From Kitasatospora sp. GP82 (GTDB taxonomy: Bacteria > Actinomycetota > Actinomycetes > Streptomycetales > Streptomycetaceae), in NCBI RefSeq assembly GCF_029892105.1, contig NZ_JARZAJ010000054.1, forward strand, positions 1-38,970: a stretch of 38,970 nucleotides of DNA. Direction: 5' to 3'. Every line of letters begins with the position of its first letter. Within the stretch, counting starts at the first letter, position 1. The position numbers and the translations under genes are program-made. Below are positions 7,201 through 15,400 of the stretch, one piece after another. Under the pieces are notes generated by a model. That model worked only from the letters and a program-made list of their open reading frames with translations, was not told the origin of the DNA and did no database searches.

Positions 7201-9036
7201 ATGCGAACGATCGAGCTGCCGAGCAGAGCAGCGGGCCATGCCGCCCCAATCACCCACGTCGCCTTCCGGAACGACGGCAAGCGTCTTGCGACCTCCTCCT
7301 ACGACGGCACCGTGATCGTCTGGGACACCACGGAACCGAGCCGGCCGATCCGGCTGGCCCAGTTGCGGCACCGACGCCTCGTCAACTCCTCGGTCTGGAA
7401 TCCGGCCGTCCCCGAGCTGCTCGCCAGCGCCTCGGCCGACAAGACGGTGGCCGTCTGGCGGATCCCCGAGGACGGGCCGACCAGCGTGGTCAGCGTCCTG
7501 GCCCGGCACACCGACGACATCAACTCGGTGGCCTGGATGCCCGACGGCGAGCGCCTGATCTGCGTCTCCGAGGACGGCCGGGCGACCATGTGGAACGCGC
7601 TCACCGGCGCCTTCCTCGGCGAGGTCGGCTCGCACACGGCGCACTGCATGATGGTCTCGGTCAGCGCGCAGGGCCTGGTCGCCACGGTCGGCGAGGACGG
7701 CATGGTCTCGGTGACCGACCCCGGCTCCGAGCGCGAGCCGGTGACCCGCCACTACGAGTCGTCCATCGAGGGCTGCTCCTGGTCGCACGACGGGCAGGTC
7801 CTGGCCATCGCCCGCGACGACGGCCGGGTCGACCTGCTCTCCCCCGAGCTGGCGCAGCTGGCCGGCTTCGAGGTGGCCAACTCGGCCGCCCGCAGCGTGG
7901 AGTGGTCGGACGACGACACCAGACTGGTGGTCGGCGCCTACGACGGCGGGCTGCACTTCTTCGACCGCACCGGCACCCGCCTGAACCAGGCGGCCGACCC
8001 GCGGATCTGGCCGCGATCGGTCTCCACCGCCCGGGGTCTGGTCGCCGCCGGGAGCTTCTGGAGCCGCCCGCACATCCTGTCCTTCGCCGACGCCGGTGAG
8101 CTCTCGGCGCCCACCGAGGCCACCCACGGACCCAACGCCCTCGCCCGGATCGGCGACGAGCTGCTGGTCGGCTGCGACTCCGGCGCGGTGGTCGCGATCG
8201 AACTCGGCTCCCACGAGCCGGCCGTGCGGGTGCTCGACCTGGCCGAGGGCCCGGTGCTCTCGCTCGCGGTACGCGGCCGGACGATCTACGCCGGTACGTA
8301 CACCGGGCAGGTGGTGAGCTGCACCAGCGGTCCCGAGGGCGGCGAGCGTACCGTCAGCGAGCCGCTCGGGGCGCCCGTACCGTCGCTCTGCGTGGACGGC
8401 GACGTGCTGATCGCCGGAACGTACAACGGCGAGTTCGTGGCGCTCGACCCCGACACCCTCGCGGTGATCGACCGGCGGGAGGCGCACGGCGGATCGGTCA
8501 AGTCCCTTGTCCCGCTGGCCGATGGAGGCTTCCTCTCGGCGGCCACCGACCGCACCATCGCCGTCGGCGGCTTCCAGGACCGCAGCACGCTGTGGGAGCA
8601 CGGCAACCTGGTCAACGCCGTCACCGAACTCGCCGGGCAGGTGGTCGCCAGTGCCTCGCGCGACCACACCGTCAAGGTGGGCCGCCTGGTCGACGGCGAG
8701 GCGGCGCAGGTCCAGACACTGCTGGGACCGGACGAGTCGGTGAAGTGCGTCGCCGTGCTCGGCACCCCGGACGCGCCGGTGGTGCTCGCCGGCTCCTACG
8801 ACTTCGGCCTGTACGCCTGGGAGGTGGACTGGGCGGACAGCCCGGGCACCCTCGCCTCCGGCCGGGTACTCGACGAATTCCGACAGGGCCTGTCCTGCAT
8901 GCTGCCGCTCAGCGCAGACCGGGTCGCTGTCGCGGGCTGGGACGGACGAATCGCCGTGGTGAGCCACGGGAAGAACGGAGAGGTCCAAGTGGAGCGCTCG
9001 GTCCAGCTGCACGAGGTGCTGGCGGTGACGGCATGA
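7201..9036 (+). CDS. WD40-repeat protein, ToxC-like
   Basis: The 611 residues are made almost entirely of WD40 repeats (about 12-14 blades, probably two propellers). Recurring blades show GH/H...V..V.W..D and end in VWD-like strands: 'HVAFRNDGKRLATSSYDGTVIVWD', 'SVWNPAVPELLASASADKTVAVWR', 'SVAWMPDGERLICVSEDGRATMWN', and later 'VVASASRDHTVKVGRL' and 'VVLAGSYDFGLYAWEVDW'. There is no signal peptide, so it is cytoplasmic. WD40 proteins usually scaffold complexes; an enzymatic role is not evident. It is the first gene of the operon and overlaps the GCH II gene by ATGA, implying coupled translation. The combination WD40 + GCH II + SUMF1-fold + methyltransferase recalls the toxC, toxB, toxD and toxA genes of toxoflavin-producing Burkholderia and Pseudomonas, which is the basis of the ToxC-like label. 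I cannot measure similarity here. Confidence 0.8.
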   Translation: MRTIELPSRAAGHAAPITHVAFRNDGKRLATSSYDGTVIVWDTTEPSRPIRLAQLRHRRLVNSSVWNPAVPELLASASADKTVAVWRIPEDGPTSVVSVLARHTDDINSVAWMPDGERLICVSEDGRATMWNALTGAFLGEVGSHTAHCMMVSVSAQGLVATVGEDGMVSVTDPGSEREPVTRHYESSIEGCSWSHDGQVLAIARDDGRVDLLSPELAQLAGFEVANSAARSVEWSDDDTRLVVGAYDGGLHFFDRTGTRLNQAADPRIWPRSVSTARGLVAAGSFWSRPHILSFADAGELSAPTEATHGPNALARIGDELLVGCDSGAVVAIELGSHEPAVRVLDLAEGPVLSLAVRGRTIYAGTYTGQVVSCTSGPEGGERTVSEPLGAPVPSLCVDGDVLIAGTYNGEFVALDPDTLAVIDRREAHGGSVKSLVPLADGGFLSAATDRTIAVGGFQDRSTLWEHGNLVNAVTELAGQVVASASRDHTVKVGRLVDGEAAQVQTLLGPDESVKCVAVLGTPDAPVVLAGSYDFGLYAWEVDWADSPGTLASGRVLDEFRQGLSCMLPLSADRVAVAGWDGRIAVVSHGKNGEVQVERSVQLHEVLAVTA

Positions 9037-9752
9037 CCGTCATGACGACTACCGAACCCCTGTCCACGCTCGACACCGCCGTCCGCGCGCGGGTGGGCAT
9101 CACCCTGGAGCGGGCGGCCGGCGTCCGGGCCGAGCTGGTCACCTTCCACGGCCTGCCGGACGGCTGCGAGCACGTCGCCTGCGTCCTCCCGACGCCCGGC
9201 ACCGCCGCGAACGGTGCCTCGAAGGAGCCGGCGAGCGAGATGATCGCACCGCTGGTGCGGCTGCACAGCGAATGCCTGACCGGCGACGTCTTCGGCTCCG
9301 CCCGGTGCGACTGCGGTCCGCAGCTGGACGAAGCCCTGGAGCGGATGGCGGCCGAGGGCGGCGTGGTGCTGTACCTGCGTCAGGAGGGCCGCGGCATCGG
9401 TCTCTTCAACAAGCTGGACACCTACCTGCTGCAGGACCAGGACATCGACACCTTCGAGGCCAACCGGCAGATCGGACGCGGCGCCGACGAGCGCGACTAC
9501 ACCGCGGCGGTCGCCATGCTGCGGGCCCTGGGGCTGACCCGGATCCGCCTGCTCACCAACAACCCGGACAAGGTCGACCAGTTGCGTGCCCTCGGTATCG
9601 AGGTCGACGAGGTGGTGCCGACCGGAGTCCACCTCACCGCGGAGAACGCCCGCTACCTGGAGGCCAAGGCGCGGCTGGGCAACCACACCCTGACCGACAC
9701 GCCCCTGACCGACGCATCGAAGTGGAACCTGGAGGACCAGCAGTGGAGCTAG
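9033..9752 (+). CDS. ribA: GTP cyclohydrolase II, ToxB-like
   Basis: This 239-residue enzyme opens GTP to 2,5-diamino-6-ribosylamino-4-pyrimidinone 5'-phosphate, formate and pyrophosphate. The start is ATG 9033, overlapping the WD40 stop. The zinc site is intact: Cys81, Cys92 and Cys94 in ECLTGDVFGSARCDC. 'LYLRQEGRGIGLFNKL' and 'DIDTFEANRQIG' carry the catalytic and GTP-binding residues, and 'RLLTNNPDKVDQL' and 'ARYLEAKARLGNHTL' complete the domain. The N-terminal ~60 residues are the usual GCH II lead-in. There is no RibB (DHBP synthase) domain, unlike housekeeping actinobacterial RibBA, and no other riboflavin gene is nearby. This supports a dedicated copy feeding a secondary pathway, as ToxB does in toxoflavin synthesis. 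Confidence 0.92.
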   Translation: MTVMTTTEPLSTLDTAVRARVGITLERAAGVRAELVTFHGLPDGCEHVACVLPTPGTAANGASKEPASEMIAPLVRLHSECLTGDVFGSARCDCGPQLDEALERMAAEGGVVLYLRQEGRGIGLFNKLDTYLLQDQDIDTFEANRQIGRGADERDYTAAVAMLRALGLTRIRLLTNNPDKVDQLRALGIEVDEVVPTGVHLTAENARYLEAKARLGNHTLTDTPLTDASKWNLEDQQWS

Positions 9753-10702
9753 CCGATGTCGCATCCTCGCCGCACTTCAAGGAGGACGCCGCGATCGCCG
9801 AGCCCGGCCGGGTGCCGTCCGGGCAGCAGCCGGGCACCACCGACCCGCAGCGCCTCGCGGCCCTGACGGAGGACCCGGCCGTCCCGCTCGCCGAGCGGCT
9901 CGCCGCCGGAAGTCTGCTCGGCCTGCTCGGCGATCCCCGCCTCGGGCCGACGCCGGCCACCGTCCACGTCCCCGCCGCGACCGTCGAAGTCGGCCTGCCC
10001 GCCGAGGAGGTGGCGCCCGTCACGGCCGCCTGGGCGCACGTCGGGGTCGAGGAGTCCTGGATCGCCAAGGAAATCCCGGTGCACACCGTGCGGCTGGCGG
10101 AGTACTTCCTCGCCACCTACCCGGTCACCAACGGCGAGTACGCCCGCTTCCTGCGCGAGAGCGGCCACCAGGCCCGGCCCACCACCTGGTACCTGGGCGC
10201 CTACCCCTGGGATCGGGCCAACCACCCGGTCGCGGGCGTGCAGCCCGAGGACGCCGAGGCCTACGCGGCCTGGCTGACCGCGGAGACCGGCCACCCCTGG
10301 CGGCTGCCCACCGAGGCCGAGTGGGAGTACGCCGCCAAGGGTCCGGACGGCCTTGAGTTCCCCTGGGGCGCGGAGTTCGACCCCGACGCCGCGAACACCC
10401 GCGAGTCCGGTGTGCACACCACCAGCCCGGTGGGCGCGTTCCCGGCCGGCCGCTCCCCGTTCGGCGCCCACGACATGGCCGGGAACGTCGAGGAGTACGT
10501 CCTGGACACCTACGTCCCTTACCCGGGCGGCCCGTTCGTCGAGGACCACCTGGTCCAGGCGATCGGCGAGTACCGGGTCGCCAGGGGCGGCAGCTTCTCC
10601 CGGTTCGGCGATCTGACCCGCACCCGGCGGCGGCACGGCGCCTTCCCCGGGCCGCTCTATCCGGTGGGCTTCCGGCTGGCGACCAGCGAGCGGCCGGTAT
10701 GA
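9743..10702 (+). CDS. SUMF1/FGE-fold protein without cysteine, ToxD-like
   Basis: I start at GTG 9743, with GGAGG 7 bases upstream and a 10-bp overlap with ribA; this gives 319 residues. Residues ~60-315 show the formylglycine-generating-enzyme fold: 'YPVTNGEYARFLRESGH', 'HPVAGVQPEDAEAYAAWL', 'WRLPTEAEWEYAAKG', 'FPWG', 'GAHDMAGNVEEYVLD', 'ARGGSFSR' and 'GFRLA'. True aerobic FGEs need a copper-binding Cys pair in the RGGS segment, but this protein contains no cysteine at all. It also has no DinB domain or EgtB-type iron site. It is therefore not a sulfatase activator and must do different chemistry or bind ligand. ToxD of toxoflavin clusters is, as I recall, of this fold, and position between GCH II and the methyltransferase fits. 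The exact reaction is not predictable. Confidence 0.82.
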   Translation: MELADVASSPHFKEDAAIAEPGRVPSGQQPGTTDPQRLAALTEDPAVPLAERLAAGSLLGLLGDPRLGPTPATVHVPAATVEVGLPAEEVAPVTAAWAHVGVEESWIAKEIPVHTVRLAEYFLATYPVTNGEYARFLRESGHQARPTTWYLGAYPWDRANHPVAGVQPEDAEAYAAWLTAETGHPWRLPTEAEWEYAAKGPDGLEFPWGAEFDPDAANTRESGVHTTSPVGAFPAGRSPFGAHDMAGNVEEYVLDTYVPYPGGPFVEDHLVQAIGEYRVARGGSFSRFGDLTRTRRRHGAFPGPLYPVGFRLATSERPV

Positions 10703-11757
10703 CCGCCACCGCCCAGGTTCCGCTCGCGGACGCCGCCCGGGCACTCGCCGAGCGGGCGCCCGGGCGGGCCGAATCGACCGCGCCGTTCGGTGCGGTGGAG
10801 GCGGAGGCCCACCGGCTGCTGCCCGCCCTGGCCGGACTGCGCCCCACGCTGGGCGCCACTCCGCTCGTCCCGGTGCCCAGCGCGGGAGGGCGGGGCCGGG
10901 TCTGGCTGAAGCTGGAATCCGGTAACGCCACCGGGACGGTGAAGGCCAGGACCGCGTACGCGCTGCTCTGTGCCGCCCTCGCCCGGGCCGGCTCCGCCCG
11001 GGTGCGACTGGTGGAGTACTCCGGCGGCAGCCTCGCCGTCGCGCTCGCCGAGTTCTGCGCGCTGCTCGGTCTCGACCTGCACCTGGTCGTGCCGTACGGC
11101 GCCCCGGAGCGGCTGGTCCGCGCCCTGCGCAACCAGGGTGCGGAGGTGTCGAGCGGCCGTGAGGGCACGGGCTTCCTCGGTGCACTGGACGAGGCCGTCC
11201 GGGTCTCCGAGTCCCAGGGGCGGCAGCTGCTGCTGCAACACTGCGCCGCCGAGGCCGCCGCCATGCACCGGGAGCACACCGGCGCGGAGCTCGCCGGACA
11301 GCTCGCCCAGCAGGGCGTGGCCCCGGCCGCGCTGGCCGCATCCGTCGGTACCGGGGGCACCGTCCTCGGGGTCTCGCTCGCCCTGCGCGAGCGCTGGCCC
11401 GACCTGCGGACGCTCGCGGTCTTTCCGGCCGAGGCCCCGTACGGGGACACCGCCGCGCCCAACGCCGAGCGGCGGATGAACGGAACCGGCGGGCTCGGGC
11501 ACGGACTGCGGCAGCCGCTGCTCGCCCCGTTCCAGGAGCGGTTCGAGTTCCGCACGGTCGGCTACCCGGACGCGCTGGACGCGATGCGACAGCTGCGCGC
11601 GGCGCACGGGATCGCCGTCTCCAGCAGCGGCGGCGGCGCCTGGCTGGCGGCCTCTCAGGTGGTGGACAACACGGACGGCGGCGGCTCGACGGATGCCCTC
11701 GCCGTGGTAGCCGGACGCGGAACGATCGAGGAGTGGAGCCATGCAGCAGGTGACTGA
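10699..11757 (+). CDS. PLP-dependent cysteine-synthase-like enzyme (fold type II)
   Basis: A 352-residue enzyme of the cysteine synthase/CBS/threonine synthase superfamily. 'LGATPLVPVP' and 'VWLKLESGNATGTVKAR' place the Schiff-base lysine at Lys82. 'EYSGGSLAVALA' replaces the classical TSGNTG substrate loop, and 'SVGTGGTVLGVSLAL' is the phosphate-binding loop. The C-terminus has 'GIAVSSSGGGAWLAA'. The altered substrate loop argues against a housekeeping O-acetylserine sulfhydrylase. With cysE in the divergent operon, the simplest reading is beta-replacement on O-acetylserine with a nitrogen, sulfur or heterocycle nucleophile, giving a beta-substituted alanine. Threonine/serine dehydratase activity is an alternative. 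It overlaps the SUMF1-fold gene by ATGA and the methyltransferase gene by 17 bp. Confidence 0.82.
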   Translation: MTATAQVPLADAARALAERAPGRAESTAPFGAVEAEAHRLLPALAGLRPTLGATPLVPVPSAGGRGRVWLKLESGNATGTVKARTAYALLCAALARAGSARVRLVEYSGGSLAVALAEFCALLGLDLHLVVPYGAPERLVRALRNQGAEVSSGREGTGFLGALDEAVRVSESQGRQLLLQHCAAEAAAMHREHTGAELAGQLAQQGVAPAALAASVGTGGTVLGVSLALRERWPDLRTLAVFPAEAPYGDTAAPNAERRMNGTGGLGHGLRQPLLAPFQERFEFRTVGYPDALDAMRQLRAAHGIAVSSSGGGAWLAASQVVDNTDGGGSTDALAVVAGRGTIEEWSHAAGD

Positions 11758-12400
11758 ACGAGCGACCGGCGAGTACGACGACTACCGCAGGATCGTGCAC
11801 GACTCCTTCCAGCACTGGTACCGGGAGGGCAAGGACTCCTGGACCGGCGCGCGGACCAACGACCGGGTGGCCGACTTCGTCTGCGCCTCGGCGCCCCCGG
11901 AGTGCCGGCGAGTGCTGGACATCGGCTGCGGCCGGGGCCACCAGACGGCCGAGATCGCGACCCGGCTCGACGCCGAGGTGACCGGTCTCGACCTGCTGGA
12001 CGTCTGGGACGCGCCGACTCCCCGGCGCGGCACGGCCCGACTGCACCAGGGCGACTTCCTGGGCTTCGCCGCCGACCCGGTGGACCTGCTGGTGGACAAC
12101 GGCTGTCTGCACCACCAGCGCCGGGAGGACTGGCCAGGCTGGATCGGGCACGGCCGGGAGCTGCTGCGACCCGGCGGCGTCTGGACGATCAGCTGCTTCC
12201 TCAGCCCGGGCTCCGAGGTCGTGGCGATGCCGCTGGCCGACGGCCGCCACAACTGGTGGCTGACCGAGTCCGCGCTGCTCGAGCTCTTCGCCGAGCAGGG
12301 GTTCGAGTCGATCGGGAGCCTTGTGATCGACCGTCAGTTCAACTACCAGGGGGCCTGGCTGAAGTATCTGGCCGTCTCCTTCACCCAGAGCGAAGAATGA
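11741..12400 (+). CDS. SAM-dependent methyltransferase, ToxA-like
   Basis: A 219-residue class I methyltransferase. Motif I is VLDIGCGRGHQT at about residues 58-69, followed by the acidic motif 'VTGLDLLD'. The motif 'PVDLLVDNGCLHHQ' and the post-motif 'ELLRPGGVWTISCF' complete the Rossmann fold. It resembles thiopurine/ubiE-like small-molecule methyltransferases, and ToxA, which N-methylates the azapteridine ring, falls in this broad class. The substrate cannot be read from sequence. It overlaps the PLP enzyme gene and is followed after 10 bp by the giant ATP-grasp, which has its own strong ribosome site (GAGGAGGGG). Confidence 0.85.
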   Translation: MQQVTERATGEYDDYRRIVHDSFQHWYREGKDSWTGARTNDRVADFVCASAPPECRRVLDIGCGRGHQTAEIATRLDAEVTGLDLLDVWDAPTPRRGTARLHQGDFLGFAADPVDLLVDNGCLHHQRREDWPGWIGHGRELLRPGGVWTISCFLSPGSEVVAMPLADGRHNWWLTESALLELFAEQGFESIGSLVIDRQFNYQGAWLKYLAVSFTQSEE

Positions 12401-12410
12401 GGAGGGGAGC

Positions 12411-15400
12411 ATGCACATAGTGATGCTGGAAGTCGCGCTCGCCCGCGGCTTCGCCTATCTGGAAGACCTGTCCGACGCCGGGATCGAGGTCAGCCTGGTC
12501 GTCAGGAGTCTCGACGCGTACGCAGGCGCAGCGGACTTCCAGGGGCACAAGCGCGCCACGCGGATCATCGAGGTCCCGGACACCGAGCAGGCCGAGGACC
12601 TGGCAGGGCGGATCCGCGACCGGCTCGGCCCCAATCCGCCCGACGGCGTCTTCTGTGTCACCGAACGCTGCATGCCCGCCGCGGCCCGACTGGCCCGCGA
12701 CCTGGGCGTGCCGCACGAGTCCGTGGAGACCGTGCGACTGCTGCGCGACAAGGCGGCGGTCCGCGCCCTGCTCGACCGGGCCGGGCTGGGTACGCTGCGC
12801 TGGCGCTCGGTGGAGCAGGTCGCCGACGGTCTCGCGGCGGCCGAGGAGATCGGCTACCCGGTGGTGGTGAAACCGCTGTCCGGCTACGCCTCCATCGGCG
12901 TGTCCGTGGTCTGGGCGCCGGAGCAGGCGGAGCACGCGCTGCACGAGGCGCTCGGCGCACCGGGCGGCGGCCGGGCGCTGATCGAGGAGTACGCGGCCGG
13001 CCGCCATGTCAGCGCCGAGCTGCTGGTGCAGGACGGACGGCCGGTCGTCCTCGGCTTCGCCGAGCGGCTGCCCGTCCGCCCCGGCACCACGGCCGAACTC
13101 GGCGGACACTTCCCCGCGCAGTTCGAACAGCGCGGCGCCGCACGGCAGTTCGCCCTCGACGTGGTGGCCGCGCTGGGTATCCGGAACAGCCCGATCCACC
13201 TGGAGATGCTGGTCACCCCGACCGGCCCCGAACTCATCGAGGTCAACGGCCGGATCGCCGGACATGTGGTCACCCGGCAGATGGAACTGGCCCTCGACCG
13301 CTCGCTCACCATGGACCTGGCCGCACTGGCCACCGGGCAGCCGGTGCGCGAGGCCGCCGAGCCGGTCGCCGTCTCCGCGCTGCGCCACATGTGGACCGAG
13401 CAGGGCGGTGTGGTCCGCTCGGTCGAACTGCCCGAGGAGCCCGTCCCCGGCATCGCCGAGTGCCGCCTCGGGGTCGGCCCCGGCGACCTGGTGCGTCCAC
13501 TGCGGCACAACTACGACCGGATCGGGCACGTTCTCACCGTGGGCCCGACCGCCGCGGACGCGGCCCGCCTGGCCGATGAGGCCAGGGCCCTCATCCGGGT
13601 CGAACTCGACCACGTACCGGACACCACCGAACCGGCCGACTTCCCGGTCGTCATGGCCGACGGCCGCCATGTCCTGCTGCTGCTCGGACCGGACGGCATC
13701 GCGGGCGAACGGGTCATCGACGCCGTCGGCGCCGCCGCGGACCAGGTCAGCGTGGTCTGGAGCGGCGCACCGGACGCCGCCGCCGCCGTACGGCTGTACT
13801 GGGCCGAACGCTGCCGGGGCCGGTGGTACACCGCCCCCGACGACGTCGCGGCCCGCCGGGCGCTCGCCGCGCTGCACGCCGAAGCGCTGCCCGTCGACGC
13901 CGTCGTCACCTTCGCGCCGTCGCTCGCCGCGCTGGCCGACACCCTGTCGGCGATGCTGCGAGGAGAGGAGCTGCCCGCCGCGGAGACCGCCACCGGCGCG
14001 GGGCCGGTCGCCGGGCCGGGACACACCGTCGTGTCGCTGCTCACCGACGACGGCGTGCACCACCTGGGCGTCGTCGAGGACCTGGGCGCCGACCCGGACG
14101 GCCACCGCACCCTGCGCTACCCGGCACCGCTGTCCGAGGCCGACCGCACCGCCCTGCTCGACCGGGCCGCCGAGACCCTGCGTCAGTCGGGACCGCGCCG
14201 CGGCGCGGTCCGTGTCCTTCTTCCGCGCACCGGCGCCGCGCTCGCGCAGCCCGGTCTGGACGACCACACCCGGGCCCTGCTGGACGCCGTCCACCCCCGG
14301 GACGTGGTATCCACCGTGACCGCCGCCGCCCTCGGCCGGCCGATCCGCCTGCCCGCGCCCCGCCCCGGCCGGCACGCCCTGCTGCGTACGGTGGCCGGAC
14401 CGACGGGTTCGTTCCGGGTCGTCGAGGCCACCCCCGCGACCGAAATGTACGACGACCCGGCCGTCGCCTCGGTGGGCGTCCCGCTGCCCGCAGGCAGCGT
14501 GCACCACGCGGACCGGCACGCGCCGGAGTACCGGCCCACCGCGCTCTGGTACGTCGTCACCGGCACCGGCGAGACGGACTGCCGCGACGCCGCCGCCCGC
14601 ATCGCCGCCAACCTCCGTTTCCGGTACGCCGAGTTGGACCAGCGCACCCATGTGCTGCTGCTCGACCGCACCGGTGGCGCGGCCTGGACCACCGACGACG
14701 GTGCGCCCGTCCTGCCGCCCGAGCGGTTCCGGCTGAGCGTGCTCAGCGGACACCCCGCCCTCGGCACGCTGCCGGCCGCCCCGGCGGATCTGGTGCAGCG
14801 CACCGACATCCTCGACCTGGACGCGGTGACCCGCACCGTCGCGGCGGTGCACTCCACGCACCCGGTGCACCGCGTCTCCAGCGGCACGGAACGGCTGCTC
14901 GGCCCGGTCGCGGCGCTGCGCGAGCGCCTTGCGCTGCCGGGCGACGGCAGCCGCTACACGCTCGCCGTGCGGGACAAGGCGGAGATGAAGCGGCTCGCCC
15001 TCGGCGCCGGTATCGCGCACGCCGAGGGCCGGGTGGTGTACCAGCCGGGCGACGTGCTCGACCTGATGCGCCGACACGGCGCGGTGGTGGTCAAGCCCCG
15101 CGACCTGTCGGGCTCGCAGGGCGTCACCGTCTGCCGCGACGACACCTCGCTGGCACAGTGGCTGCGTACCCGGTTCGTCCCGGGACGGTATCTGGCCGAG
15201 GAGTTCCGCAGTGGCCCGATGTGCCACATCGACGCCGTGGTCCACGACTCCGCCATCCTCGCCTGGGACGTCTCCGGCTACCTCCGCGACACCCTGGCCT
15301 ACACCCGCGGCCTGCCGCTGTCCGGGCAGACCTGTGACGACCCCCGGCTGCGCGCCGCCGCCTCGACGCTGCTGGAACAGGTCGTGGACGCCTGGCGGAT

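Noticed and set aside
7177..9012. Minus-strand 611-codon frame opposite the WD40 gene
   Set aside because: Composition is a mirror of WD40 codons and no motif or ribosome site is present.
9033..9752. Housekeeping riboflavin RibBA
   Set aside because: There is no RibB domain and no rib neighbours; context is a specialised operon.
9743..10702. Sulfatase-activating formylglycine-generating enzyme
   Set aside because: No cysteine is present and no sulfatase gene is in the window.
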